NCBI GenBank assembly: GCA_029975475.1 | Contig: JARKPB010000011.1 | Coordinates: forward strand, 22,117-86,116 | Reading direction: 5' to 3' | Length of the DNA stretch: 64,000 nucleotides | Source of the DNA: Anaerolineaceae bacterium | Lineage (GTDB): Bacteria; Chloroflexota; Anaerolineae; Anaerolineales; Anaerolineaceae | In this document: positions 32,285 through 41,023 of the stretch, one piece after another | How positions within the stretch are numbered: the stretch's first letter is position 1 | How the letters are laid out: the number at the start of each line of letters is the position of its first letter | Translations under genes and position numbers: made by a program | Notes under the pieces: model-generated | The model's database searches: none | What the model saw: the letters and a program-made list of their open reading frames with translations, nothing else | What the model was told of the DNA's origin: nothing

Positions 32285-33670
32285 ATGCCCACACTTCTCG
32301 TAAAAAATGCGGAAGTTCTGGTAACTATGGATGGCCATCGCCGGGAGATTCCCGGGGGTGGCCTGTTTGTGCGCGACGGTTTTATTGAACAGATTGGTCC
32401 AACCAACAGCTTGCCGCAGCAGGCGGATGAAGTGCTGGACCTCAGCGGCCACATCGTCCTGCCGGGATTAATCAACACACACCATCATTTCTATCAAACG
32501 CTGACCCGGGCGGTGCCGGCAGCGCAGAATGCCAATTTATTTCACTGGCTAAAAACCCTGTATCCCATCTGGGCGCGCATGACCCCTGAGGATATCTACC
32601 TGTCCACGCAGACCGCCCTGGCGGAACTGGCGCTGTCTGGCTGTACCACCGCATCGGATCACCTGTACCTCTTCCCCAACGGTGCGCGCCTGGATGACGA
32701 GATCGAAGCCGCTCGGCAAATCGGCCTGCGTCTGCACGCTTCACGCGGTTCAATGAGCCTGGGCGAGAGCCAGGGTGGGCTGCCGCCCGATCGGGTGGTG
32801 GACAGCGAAGACCATATTCTGGCGGACAGTGTCCGTCTGATTGAACGCTATCATGACCCCAACCCCGGTTCGATGGTTCAACTGGTGCTGGCGCCCTGCT
32901 CGCCATTCAGTGTGACCGGGGAATTGATGAAACAAAGCGCGGCGCTGGCACGTCAGTACGGTGTGCATCTGCACACCCACCTGGCTGAAACTCAAGATGA
33001 AGAAGAATTCTGCCTGCAAAAATTCGGCTACCGGCCGGTGGCTTACATGCAGTCAGTGGACTGGATCGGCAGCGACGTCTGGTTTGCCCATTCGGTGCAT
33101 ATTCGCCCCGATGAAGTGGACCTTTATGCGCATCACGGCTGCGGGGTGGCACACTGTCCTTCTTCCAATATGCGCCTGGCCAGCGGGATCGCTCCGCTGA
33201 GGGAATATTTACAAAAGGGCGTTAAAGTTGGGCTTGGCGTAGACGGCTCGGCCAGCAATGACGGGTCCCACATGCTCGCCGAAGCCCGCCAGGCGATGCT
33301 GCTGGCGCGGCTGCGCGCGGGGTTGGAAGGCGCGTCCCTCTCCGGAAAGGAGGCTCCGCCCATCTTAACTGCCCGCCAGGCGTTAGAAGTTGCCACCCGC
33401 GGTGGAGCGGCTGTGCTCGGGCGCGACGATCTTGGCGCGCTGGAACCGGGAAAATGCGCCGACTTCATCGCTTATGATTTGCGCCGGTTAGAGTTTAGCG
33501 GCGCGCTGCATGACCCCGTGGCTGCCCTGCTCTTTTGCACGCCGGTGAATGTGGATTATTCTGTGGTCGGTGGCCGCACCATTGTTCGAAACGGTGAACT
33601 GTTAACGCTGGATGTGGCCGCTCATGTGGTCAAACACAACCGGGCTGCCCGGCGGCTACTGGAAGGTTAA
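32285..33670 (+). CDS. 8-oxoguanine deaminase (amidohydrolase)
   Basis: This 461-residue amidohydrolase should deaminate 8-oxoguanine to urate. The metal motif NTHHHFYQTLTRAVPAAQ (about residues 63-80) and the SGCTTASDHLYLFPNG segment are specific to this family as I know it. Further ligands are in HTHLAET, FAHSVH and GVDGSASNDG. The related SsnA and other guanine/atrazine deaminases are the main alternatives. It is the first gene of the operon behind a promoter with two operators. Adenine deaminase follows after 12 bases. Confidence 0.85.
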   Translation: MPTLLVKNAEVLVTMDGHRREIPGGGLFVRDGFIEQIGPTNSLPQQADEVLDLSGHIVLPGLINTHHHFYQTLTRAVPAAQNANLFHWLKTLYPIWARMTPEDIYLSTQTALAELALSGCTTASDHLYLFPNGARLDDEIEAARQIGLRLHASRGSMSLGESQGGLPPDRVVDSEDHILADSVRLIERYHDPNPGSMVQLVLAPCSPFSVTGELMKQSAALARQYGVHLHTHLAETQDEEEFCLQKFGYRPVAYMQSVDWIGSDVWFAHSVHIRPDEVDLYAHHGCGVAHCPSSNMRLASGIAPLREYLQKGVKVGLGVDGSASNDGSHMLAEARQAMLLARLRAGLEGASLSGKEAPPILTARQALEVATRGGAAVLGRDDLGALEPGKCADFIAYDLRRLEFSGALHDPVAALLFCTPVNVDYSVVGGRTIVRNGELLTLDVAAHVVKHNRAARRLLEG

Positions 33671-33682
33671 GAGGACTGGCGA

Positions 33683-35473
33683 ATGAGCATGGAAAGTTTT
33701 CGCTTGCAGGATGCGCGCGCGCTGGTGGACTGCGCCATGGGACGCAAGCCAGCGGATCTGGTGATCCGCAACGGCCGCTGGGTCTCGGTTCAATCAGGGG
33801 AGGTGATCCCGGACACGGATATCGCCGTGATCAACGGGCGCATCGCCTATGTTGGATCGGATGCCGGCCATTGCCTCGGGCCAAAGACGCGGGTGATCGA
33901 GGCCGCCGGTCGTTATCTGGTTCCCGGCCTGCTGGATGCGCACATGCACGTTGAATCAGGAATGCTGACCGTAACCGAATTTGTGCGCGCGGTTCTGCCC
34001 CATGGCACCACCGGCATGTTCGTTGACCCGCATGAAATCGCCAATGTGTTTGGGCTGCCGGGGGTGCGCCTGATGGTGGATGAGGCTGCCCAGCAGCCAG
34101 TTCATGTTTTTGTGCAAATGCCTTCGTGCGTTCCCTCCGCCCCCGGTCTGGAGACTCCCGGCGCGAGCCTGGGCCCGGCGGAAGTGGAAGAGGCGATGAG
34201 CTGGCCAGGGATTATCGGCCTGGGCGAAATGATGAATTTCCCCGGGGTTGCCGCCAGCGACGCCCGCGTGCATGCCGAAATGCAGGCGACCCGCCAGGCG
34301 GGCAAGGTGATCGGCGGTCACTACGCTTCCTTAGACCTCGGGCTCCCGTTTGCGGGTTACGTGGCCGGCGGCCCGGCGGATGATCATGAAGGCACCCGCC
34401 TGGAAGATGCGGTTGCCAGAGTGCGCCAGGGCATGCGCGTGATGATGCGCTATGGATCCGCCTGGCATGATGTCGCCAGCCAGGTGAGAGCCGTCACCGA
34501 GCTGGGGCTGGATTCCCGCCGCTTCATCCTCTGCACAGACGATTCACATTCCGCGACCCTGCTCTGCGAAGGTCACATGAACCGTGTGGTGCGCCACGCT
34601 GTGGCTCAGGGGCTGAACCCGATCACAGCGATTCAAATGGCGACGATCAACACAGCCGAGCATTTCGGCGTGGACAGTGAAATGGGCATGATCGCACCCG
34701 GTCGTTACGCGGACATTCTGCTGGTTGACGACCTGGTGCATTTCAATATCCACATGGTGATTGCCCAGGGAAAACTGGCAGCGCGGGATGGCGAACTGCT
34801 GGTAAACCTGCCGGCGGTGGATTACCCCGGCTGGGCGCTCAATTCGGTCCATCTAAAGCATTCCTTAAGCAAAACGGACTTTGCCCTTCGAACCGAACGG
34901 CGCGGCAGGGCGAAAGTAAACGTGATTGGAATCATTGAAAACCAGGCTCCGACCCGCCACCTGGTGATGGAAGTGCCGGTCAAGAATGGCGAGATCCAGG
35001 TTGATGCGTCCCAGGACCTCGCCAAAATTGCCCTGGTCGAGCGCCACCGCGGCACTGGCGCGGTTCAGGTTGGTCTGGTCCACGGGTTTGGTTTCACCGA
35101 ACCCTGCGCGATTGCCAGCACGGTGGCGCATGACAGCCACCACATGCTGGTCGTGGGGACGGACGAGGAATGCATGGCGCAGGCGGCCAATGAGCTGGAA
35201 GCCTGCGGCGGTGGCCAGGTTGTCGTTCGCCGCGGTCAGGTGATTGGCAAAGTGGAACTGCGCATCGCCGGGTTGATGTCCAATGAACCGGCCCGGGTCG
35301 TAGCGCAGAAGGCTGAGACGGTGTTAAACGGTTTTAAGGCCTGCGGCAGCCCGATCAACAATCCCAATATGACCATGAGCTTGCTTGGCCTGGTTGTGAT
35401 CCCAGAATTGCGCATATCCGACCGGGGACTGGTGAATGTCAACACCTTTCAGATCATCCCGGTTGTGGAATAA
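33683..35473 (+). CDS. ade: Adenine deaminase
   Basis: This 596-residue enzyme of the AdeC type converts adenine to hypoxanthine and ammonia. The motifs are DAHMHVESGMLT (about residues 81-92), HGTTGMFVDPHEIAN, CTDDSHSATLL and the C-terminal NPNMTMSLLGLVVIPELR. The family length is normal (570-600). It lies in the same operon as the 8-oxoguanine deaminase and feeds purine bases into a common oxidised pool. The regulator gene follows with 14 bases between. Confidence 0.93.
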   Translation: MSMESFRLQDARALVDCAMGRKPADLVIRNGRWVSVQSGEVIPDTDIAVINGRIAYVGSDAGHCLGPKTRVIEAAGRYLVPGLLDAHMHVESGMLTVTEFVRAVLPHGTTGMFVDPHEIANVFGLPGVRLMVDEAAQQPVHVFVQMPSCVPSAPGLETPGASLGPAEVEEAMSWPGIIGLGEMMNFPGVAASDARVHAEMQATRQAGKVIGGHYASLDLGLPFAGYVAGGPADDHEGTRLEDAVARVRQGMRVMMRYGSAWHDVASQVRAVTELGLDSRRFILCTDDSHSATLLCEGHMNRVVRHAVAQGLNPITAIQMATINTAEHFGVDSEMGMIAPGRYADILLVDDLVHFNIHMVIAQGKLAARDGELLVNLPAVDYPGWALNSVHLKHSLSKTDFALRTERRGRAKVNVIGIIENQAPTRHLVMEVPVKNGEIQVDASQDLAKIALVERHRGTGAVQVGLVHGFGFTEPCAIASTVAHDSHHMLVVGTDEECMAQAANELEACGGGQVVVRRGQVIGKVELRIAGLMSNEPARVVAQKAETVLNGFKACGSPINNPNMTMSLLGLVVIPELRISDRGLVNVNTFQIIPVVE

Positions 35474-35487
35474 CCCAGGAGGTGGGG

Positions 35488-36237
35488 ATGGTTTCAAAAG
35501 ACAGCAGTAAAGGGTTTGAACAGCCCTATCAGCGTTTGCAGGGCGAGCTGGCCCGCATGATCGCCAGCATTCCCGCCGGCGAACGTCTGCCGGCTGAACC
35601 TGATCTGGCCAGACAACTTGGTGTTTCCCGCGCCACGCTGCGCGAAGCCATGCGCACCTTTGAGGGCCAGGGTATGATCCGCCGCCGCCAGGGCGTTGGC
35701 ACCTTTGTTGTTGGGCAGGGCCCGGTTCTGCAAAGCGGTCTCGAAGTTCTGGAAAGCATTGAGACTCTGGCGAAGCGGATCAAATTGAATGTCCAGATGG
35801 GCGCGCTGCGTTTTGACCATATTCAGGCCGGCGAAAATCTGGCAATGGAGATGGATGTTCCCCCAACCGCGGACCTGCTGCAGGTTTCGCGCGTTATTCT
35901 GGCTGAAGATCGTCCGGTAGCCTATCTGGTTGATATTCTTCCGGAAAATATCCTCTCGGAATCGGAATTACAGGAAGGCTTTACCGGTTCGGTGCTGGAT
36001 TATCTGATCCGCCGCGGCTCCCCCAAGCTGTCAAATTCGCTGACTGAAATTCGCGCCACCGCAGCCAAACCGGAAATTGCGCGGATGCTGCAGATACAGC
36101 GCGGAGATGTTTTATTAATGTTCCAGGCAAAACTTTTTTCCGCTGAAGCCCGCCTGGTTGATTTTTCCTTCAGCTATTTCATCCCCGGTTACTTCCGCTT
36201 CCAGGTGGTTCGCCGCGTCGGGGATATTCATTCATAA
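35488..36237 (+). CDS. GntR-family transcriptional regulator, HutC/UTRA type
   Basis: This 249-residue regulator has an N-terminal winged helix (ERLPAEPDLARQLGVSRATLREAMRTFEGQGMIRRRQGVGTFV shown here only in part: LGVSRATLREAMRTFE, about 50-65). Its C-terminal part is a UTRA-type ligand domain (about 95-249). HutC-type proteins bind small metabolites and recognise GT-n-AC type palindromes. I chose the ATG at 35488 with AGGAGG 5 nt upstream. It sits inside the operon it probably controls, so it may be autoregulated through the operators at 32184-32239. Confidence 0.85.
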   Translation: MVSKDSSKGFEQPYQRLQGELARMIASIPAGERLPAEPDLARQLGVSRATLREAMRTFEGQGMIRRRQGVGTFVVGQGPVLQSGLEVLESIETLAKRIKLNVQMGALRFDHIQAGENLAMEMDVPPTADLLQVSRVILAEDRPVAYLVDILPENILSESELQEGFTGSVLDYLIRRGSPKLSNSLTEIRATAAKPEIARMLQIQRGDVLLMFQAKLFSAEARLVDFSFSYFIPGYFRFQVVRRVGDIHS

Positions 36238-36249
36238 GAAAGGAACACG

Positions 36250-37452
36250 ATGAATTCTCAAACTTTTGCCGAAATTCAAAAACAGGTCGCTGGTTACAGC
36301 GAACGCATCACCCGTTTTATGTGTGAAATCGTTGCCATTCCCAGCATGGATTCCCAGATTGGCCCGGTTTGCGAGCGGATCGCCCAGGAAATGCGCGCCT
36401 TGAAATTTGATGAAGTCCGTTTTGATAAGATGGGCAACATTCTTGGACGCATTGGCAGCGGCAGCAAAGTGCTGGTCTACGACTCGCATATTGACACGGT
36501 CGGGATTGGCGATCCCGCCGCGTGGGAGTGGGACCCGTTCAAAGGAAAAATTGAGGACGGGTACCTCTACGGCCGCGGCGCCAGTGATGAAAAACAGTCC
36601 ACGCCCGGGATGGTCTACGGTCTGGCCATCGCCCGCGATCTTGGGCTGCTGGACGGCTGGACGGTCTATTATTTTGGCAACATGGAAGAATGGTGCGACG
36701 GGATCGCCGCGAACACCTTCGTAGAGGTTGACCCAAAAGTGCGTCCTGACTTTGTTGTGATTGGTGAGCCAACCAAGATGAATGTGTACCGCGGACATAA
36801 GGGCCGTCTGGAACTCAAAGTAACCGCCAAAGGGCGCAGCGCCCATGCCGCCAGCAATCATCTCGGCGATAACGCTGTTTACAAACTGCTGCCGGTCATC
36901 GCCGGGATCCGGGATATGGAACCCAGCCTGGGGGATCACCCGTTCCTGGGACACGGCAAGATCACCTTAAGCGATCTGAAGGTGCAAACCCCCAGCATCA
37001 ACGCGGTTCCGGATGAGGCGGTGATTTTCATCGACCGCCGCATGACCTTTGGCGAAACCAAAGAACAGGTACTGGCTCAAATCAACGCCCTGATTCCGGA
37101 AAAGGATAAGGATTCGATCAAGGTGGAAGAACTTTTTTACGCAGAACCATCCTATACCGGTTTCGTTTTCCCGGTGGACAAGTATTTCCCCGCCTGGGCG
37201 GTTGAGGAAGACCATCCTCTGGTTCAGGCAGGGCAGGAAGCCCGCCGCTGGATGGGACTTCCAGACGCGCCTTCCGGTAAATGGAACTTCAGCACCAACG
37301 GGGTATACTGGGCCGGAAAGGCTGGCATTCCCGCGATTGGCTTCGCCCCCGGAGATGAAGAAACCGCTCACACGGTGATTGACCGGGTCAAGCTGGATGA
37401 GGTGGTTAAGGCTACCGAGTTTTATGCTGTGCTGCCCGCTCTGATAAAATAA
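36250..37452 (+). CDS. ygeY: YgeY-family M20 metallohydrolase
   Basis: This 400-residue M20-type binuclear zinc hydrolase matches the YgeY family (often named selenium metabolism-linked hydrolase). Metal and catalytic residues are visible in YDSHIDTVG (His/Asp), GRGASDEKQST (Asp), NMEEWCDG (Glu-Glu), VIGEPT (Glu) and EETAHTVIDRV (His). In the purine/urate clusters of E. coli and gut anaerobes, ygeY stands beside ygeW and a carbamate kinase, as here. Its substrate is probably an N-acyl or ureido amino acid from purine ring breakdown. Confidence 0.9.
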   Translation: MNSQTFAEIQKQVAGYSERITRFMCEIVAIPSMDSQIGPVCERIAQEMRALKFDEVRFDKMGNILGRIGSGSKVLVYDSHIDTVGIGDPAAWEWDPFKGKIEDGYLYGRGASDEKQSTPGMVYGLAIARDLGLLDGWTVYYFGNMEEWCDGIAANTFVEVDPKVRPDFVVIGEPTKMNVYRGHKGRLELKVTAKGRSAHAASNHLGDNAVYKLLPVIAGIRDMEPSLGDHPFLGHGKITLSDLKVQTPSINAVPDEAVIFIDRRMTFGETKEQVLAQINALIPEKDKDSIKVEELFYAEPSYTGFVFPVDKYFPAWAVEEDHPLVQAGQEARRWMGLPDAPSGKWNFSTNGVYWAGKAGIPAIGFAPGDEETAHTVIDRVKLDEVVKATEFYAVLPALIK

Positions 37453-37476
37453 GAACCAGAAAAAGGAGTAAGTTAT

Positions 37477-38457
37477 ATGCAAACGAACTTAAGAGGCCGC
37501 GACCTGATCGGCGACCTGGACTTTAGTCGAGAAGAAGTTGAAACCGTCCTGGATGTCGCCTGGGATTTGAAGCGCAAGCGCGCCCTGGGGGAACCGCATC
37601 CTTATTTGCGCGATAAAGTGCTGGCGATGCTGTTCTTCTTCTCCTCCACCCGCACGCGCGGCTCATTTGAAGCTGGCATTGCCCAGCTCGGCGGGCATGG
37701 CGCCTTCATTGAAAGCACCACCACCCAGATCGCTCACGGGGACACCGCCAAAGAAATCGGTGAAATTTACGGCCGCTATTTTGACGGAATCGCCATCCGC
37801 CACTGCGACTGGAAACTGGGCAATCAATACCTGAATGAAGTCGCCAGATATTCCCGCGCGCCGATCCTGAATATGCAGTGCGATGTTTATCATCCGTTTC
37901 AATGCCTGGCGGATCTGATGACCATCATGGAGAAAAAAGGCCGAGATTTGCGCAAGAAAAAGATTGTGGTTTCCTGGGCATATGCGGCTTCATACCTAAA
38001 ACCCATCTCTGTGCCGCAGTCCTTGATTTTACAAATGCCGCGTTTTGGCATGGATGTTACCCTGGCATATCCCAAAGAATTCCCGCTGATGCCGGAGATT
38101 GTTCAGCAGGCGCAGGATGAAGCCAAGAAACACCACACCAGCTTTGAAATCACGCACAACATGGAAGAGGCGTTCAAAGACGGCGATGTGATATACGCGA
38201 AATCCTGGGGCCCACTGTTGACGACCTCCGACCCGGCGGAAGGCAAGAAGCTGCAGGATATGTACAAAGACTGGATCACGGACGCGCGCAAGATGAAGCT
38301 GGCAAAAGAAGATGCGATTTACATGCATCCCCTGCCGGCTGACCGCAATATTGAGGTAACCGATGAAGTCATTGACGGCCCGCAATCGGTCGTTTATGAT
38401 CAGGCGGAAAACCGCCTGCACGCGCAGAAAGCAGTCATGGCTTTGACCATGAGCTAA
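37477..38457 (+). CDS. ygeW: Knotted carbamoyltransferase YgeW
   Basis: This 326-residue protein is of the aspartate/ornithine carbamoyltransferase superfamily, knotted (AOTC/YgeW) branch. The carbamoyl-phosphate loop FFSSTRTRGSFEAG (about residues 54-67), HPFQCLADLMT and the MHPLPADRN loop are intact. E. coli YgeW is about 396 residues as I recall, so this one is shorter. In the catabolic direction it would phosphorolyse a ureido compound to carbamoyl phosphate and an amino acid. The carbamate kinase that can use the product follows directly. Confidence 0.9.
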   Translation: MQTNLRGRDLIGDLDFSREEVETVLDVAWDLKRKRALGEPHPYLRDKVLAMLFFFSSTRTRGSFEAGIAQLGGHGAFIESTTTQIAHGDTAKEIGEIYGRYFDGIAIRHCDWKLGNQYLNEVARYSRAPILNMQCDVYHPFQCLADLMTIMEKKGRDLRKKKIVVSWAYAASYLKPISVPQSLILQMPRFGMDVTLAYPKEFPLMPEIVQQAQDEAKKHHTSFEITHNMEEAFKDGDVIYAKSWGPLLTTSDPAEGKKLQDMYKDWITDARKMKLAKEDAIYMHPLPADRNIEVTDEVIDGPQSVVYDQAENRLHAQKAVMALTMS

Positions 38458-38494
38458 TATTATTCAGTAGAGGAAGAGACGGAGACACAGGTAT

Positions 38495-39442
38495 ATGGAA
38501 AAGAAAGGTGTAGCAGTTATTGCCGTCGGCGGCAACTCGTTAATCAAGGATGAAAAGCGCAAAACCATCCCGGATCAGTACGAAGCCGCCTATGAATCCA
38601 TGAGCCACATTGTGGACATGATTCAACAGGGATGGGAAGTTGTCGTGACCCACGGCAACGGTCCCCAGGTTGGCTTCATTCATCGCCGTTCTGAATTATC
38701 TGCGCATGAGCTTCATGAAGTCCCGCTGGATTACTGCGGCGCGGATACCCAGGGTTCGATCGGCTATATGTTTGTTAACGCGCTGCACAACGAATTCAAG
38801 CGGCGCGGAATTAACAAAGAAGCGGTCGCTGTCGTTACCCAGACCGTGGTTGACCGCCACGACAAAGCCTTCGAGCATCCCAGCAAACCGATCGGTTCAT
38901 TCCTTTCAGAAGAAGTGGCGAAAGAACGCGCGGCGAAAGAAGGCTGGGTCATTGTTGAAGATGCCGGCCGCGGCTGGCGGCGCGTGGTTCCTTCACCCAT
39001 TCCCCAGCGCATCGTCGAAGCCGAAGCCATTCATAAGCTGATTGAGCACGGTTTTGTGGTCGTCGGCGTCGGTGGCGGCGGAATTCCGGTCATCGAAGAT
39101 GAAAACGGATTTCTCAAAGGCGTTGAGGCTGTGATTGATAAGGACTTTGGCACTTCTCTGCTGGCGACGATGATCCAGGCCGACCTGTTCATCATCAGCA
39201 CCGCGGTTGAGAAAGTCGCCCTGAATTTCAACAAGCCGGATGTGAAATGGCTGGATCGGATGACCGCTGCGGAGGCTCGCAAATACATTGAAGAAGGGCA
39301 CTTCGCCAAAGGGTCGATGCTCCCCAAGATCCAGGCGATCCTGAAATACCTGGATGCTGGCGGCAAACAGGCATTAATCACCAATCCGGAAAATATCGGG
39401 CGCGCGCTGCGCGGCGAAACCGGCACCTGGGTCACTCCCTGA
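38495..39442 (+). CDS. arcC: Carbamate kinase
   Basis: This 315-residue kinase makes ATP from carbamoyl phosphate and ADP, releasing carbamate. The N-terminal AVGGNSLIKDEKR loop, THGNGPQVG (about residues 51-59), and GGGGIPV are family signatures. In the E. coli purine cluster the homologue is yqeA. It is the last gene of the first operon segment and ends before a strong hairpin. Confidence 0.92.
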   Translation: MEKKGVAVIAVGGNSLIKDEKRKTIPDQYEAAYESMSHIVDMIQQGWEVVVTHGNGPQVGFIHRRSELSAHELHEVPLDYCGADTQGSIGYMFVNALHNEFKRRGINKEAVAVVTQTVVDRHDKAFEHPSKPIGSFLSEEVAKERAAKEGWVIVEDAGRGWRRVVPSPIPQRIVEAEAIHKLIEHGFVVVGVGGGGIPVIEDENGFLKGVEAVIDKDFGTSLLATMIQADLFIISTAVEKVALNFNKPDVKWLDRMTAAEARKYIEEGHFAKGSMLPKIQAILKYLDAGGKQALITNPENIGRALRGETGTWVTP

Positions 39443-39452
39443 TCGTATTCTG

Positions 39453-39482
39453 CGCGGGGGAGGGGTTATTCCCTCCCCCGCG
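39453..39482 (+). terminator. Strong 12-bp hairpin after carbamate kinase, no U-tract
   Basis: A perfect 12-bp GC-rich stem (39453-39464 with 39471-39482, loop 6 nt) lies 10 bases after the stop. No T-run follows, so it may act as a 3' stability element or a Rho-aided or weak terminator. Confidence 0.6.
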
Positions 39483-39488
39483 GTGATA

Positions 39489-39516
39489 TGACAAATGTCA
39501 CTTCTTGTCTAGACAA
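39489..39516. promoter_or_regulatory. Operator cluster upstream of the BMP gene
   Basis: TGACAAATGTCA (39489-39500) is built of inverted TGACA/TGTCA arms. TTGTCTAGACAA (39505-39516) is a perfect 12-bp palindrome that resembles the GGTCTAGACC-type sites of HutC-family DasR. Its half site GACAA is the same as in the sites at 32184, 32228 and 39664. It lies upstream of the likely -35 hexamer of the importer gene. Confidence 0.6.
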
Positions 39517-39539
39517 TCACAGTTTTGGCGCATTTTTAT

Positions 39540-39568
39540 TTGGAACATCTCCCAGGTTGGTGTACAAT
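39540..39568 (+). promoter_or_regulatory. Promoter of the BMP importer operon
   Basis: TTGGAA (39540-39545) and TACAAT (39563-39568) are spaced by 17 nt. The leader to the ATG would be about 170 nt. Confidence 0.55.
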
Positions 39569-39663
39569 AATCAAGCGCGAATTTACCCAACCGAGTTAAC
39601 AGTTGAACAATCCGATCTTACCCCGCTGTCGCTGCGGGGGTGGTGTGGTTCAAGGAGAGGAGG

Positions 39664-39675
39664 TGGTCAGACAAT
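39664..39675. promoter_or_regulatory. Putative GntR/HutC operator O3 in the leader
   Basis: TGGTCAGACAAT has the same GTC-W-GACAAT core as O1 and O2. It lies about 100 nt after the -10, so it could act as a roadblock or looping site together with the cluster at 39489-39516. Confidence 0.5.
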
Positions 39676-39746
39676 TCCCGAATTGATGTGAAGGCTTTGT
39701 CAATGTTCCGTATGGTTCACCAATTGAAAACTTCAGGAGGAGAATG

Positions 39747-40949
39747 ATGTCAAAACGATTGTGGTTCGTGATCAGTATGCTGGTTCTGGCGGCCATGCTG
39801 CTGGCGGCCTGCGGTCCGGCTGCGGCGGGCGGCAAGGAAGTGGTCTTCGGCATGCTGCTGGTTGGCCCGTACAACGACCGCGGCTGGAGCCAGGCGCATT
39901 ATGACGCTGGGCTGTACGTGCAGGAAAAACTGCCCGGCACCAAGATGGTCTACCTGGATAAGGTGAACGGCGCTGACCGCCCCGGCACCACCCCGGATAA
40001 ACTGGCCGAAGACCTGCTGGCTCAGGGTGCCACGGTGATTGTTTTTAACTCCGATGACATGAAAGATGCCGCCGTCGCCTTCGCTCAGAAACACCCGGAT
40101 ATCCCCGTGATTCATGCTTCGGGCGATAACAGCTGGAAAGACGGCAAAGACTTCAAGGACTTGAAGAACCTCTACAATGTCATGGGCAAGATGGAATACG
40201 GCAAGATGATTGCCGGCTGCGCGGCAGCTCTGACCACCAAGACCGGTCAGATCGGCTACCTTGGTCCCTTGATCAATGACGAAACCCGCCGTCTGGCTTC
40301 CTCTGCGTATCTTGGCGCGCGCTATTGCTGGACCAATTACCTCGGCAAAAACCCGGCGGACTTAAAATTCAAAGTCACCTGGATCGGTTTCTGGTTCAAT
40401 ATCCCGGGTGTGACCTCTGACCCCACCCAGGTCGCCGATGATTTCATCAACAGCGGCGCTGATGTGGTGATCTCTGGTATTGACACGACCGAAGCCCTGG
40501 TGCAGGCCAATAAAGCGGCTGCTTCTGGCAAGAAAGTGTTCGCCATTCCGTATGATTACAAGACCGCCTGCGATGCCGCTCCGGATGTCTGCCTGGGCGT
40601 CCCGTACTTCAACTGGGGTCCCTCTTATGTCAAGTTGATCAAATCCGCACAGGAAGGCAAATTCGCGGCCGGTTTTGAATGGCTGGCCCCCGATTGGGCG
40701 GATATCAACAATCCGGATACCTCAGCGGTCGGGTTTGTGAAGGGCAAAGCCCTCTCTGCGGATGCTGCCGCGACCCTGGATAAGTTCATCGGTGAACTGG
40801 CTTCCGGGTTGAACCTGTGGAAAGGCCCGTTGAACTATCAGGATGGTTCAGTCTTCTTGAAAGACGGCGAGACCGCCACGGACTTCCAGGTCTGGTACCT
40901 GCCTTTGCTGCTGGAAGGCATGGAAGGCCAGAGCGTTCCGGCGAATTAA
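39747..40949 (+). CDS. BMP-family substrate-binding lipoprotein of an ABC importer
   Basis: The protein has 400 residues with a lipoprotein signal (lipobox LLAAC, Cys about 21). It belongs to the BMP/Med family, whose characterised members bind purine nucleosides. The start of the mature fold is VVFGMLLVGPYNDRGWSQAHY, and a GQIGYLG strand is visible. I prefer the ATG at 39747, with AGGAGG 6 nt upstream, to the ATG one codon earlier. It carries its own promoter region and is followed by a hairpin and then the ABC and permease genes. I infer that the ligand is a purine nucleoside or base-like compound. Confidence 0.85.
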   Translation: MSKRLWFVISMLVLAAMLLAACGPAAAGGKEVVFGMLLVGPYNDRGWSQAHYDAGLYVQEKLPGTKMVYLDKVNGADRPGTTPDKLAEDLLAQGATVIVFNSDDMKDAAVAFAQKHPDIPVIHASGDNSWKDGKDFKDLKNLYNVMGKMEYGKMIAGCAAALTTKTGQIGYLGPLINDETRRLASSAYLGARYCWTNYLGKNPADLKFKVTWIGFWFNIPGVTSDPTQVADDFINSGADVVISGIDTTEALVQANKAAASGKKVFAIPYDYKTACDAAPDVCLGVPYFNWGPSYVKLIKSAQEGKFAAGFEWLAPDWADINNPDTSAVGFVKGKALSADAAATLDKFIGELASGLNLWKGPLNYQDGSVFLKDGETATDFQVWYLPLLLEGMEGQSVPAN

Positions 40950-40965
40950 TTTTATGTCGGTTGAT

Positions 40966-40991
40966 GGGGAAGGCTGCTCGCAGCCTTCCCC
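40966..40991 (+). other. Strong intercistronic hairpin after the binding-protein gene
   Basis: A perfect 12-bp stem (40966-40977 with 40980-40991) with a very short loop lies between the binding-protein gene and the ABC gene. There is no T-run. Such hairpins often protect the upstream mRNA and give the binding protein higher expression than the permease genes. Confidence 0.6.
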
Positions 40992-41023
40992 GCTCATATT
41001 CGCGCACGGCGACAGGGTATCAG

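Larger units (their letters stand above)
39483..39746 (+). other. Control region and long leader of the importer gene
   Basis: Between carbamate kinase and the BMP gene lie about 300 bases without a supported gene. They hold the operator cluster (39489-39516), a promoter (39540-39568), a hairpin (CCCCGC 39621-39626 with GCGGGG 39634-39639), a Shine-Dalgarno-like AGGAGGTGG at about 39658 with no start codon at proper distance, and another operator-like site at 39664-39675. I recognise no known riboswitch. Confidence 0.5.

Noticed and set aside
39643..39747. 34-codon GTG ORF in the importer leader, ending over the BMP start (ATGA)
   Set aside because: No ribosome site precedes it and the peptide has no regulatory codon pattern; coupling cannot be shown from one sequence.
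40817..41023. N-terminal extension of the ABC ATPase into the BMP gene
   Set aside because: The in-frame extension crosses a strong hairpin and overlaps the BMP coding sequence; the ABC domain starts normally at 41024.
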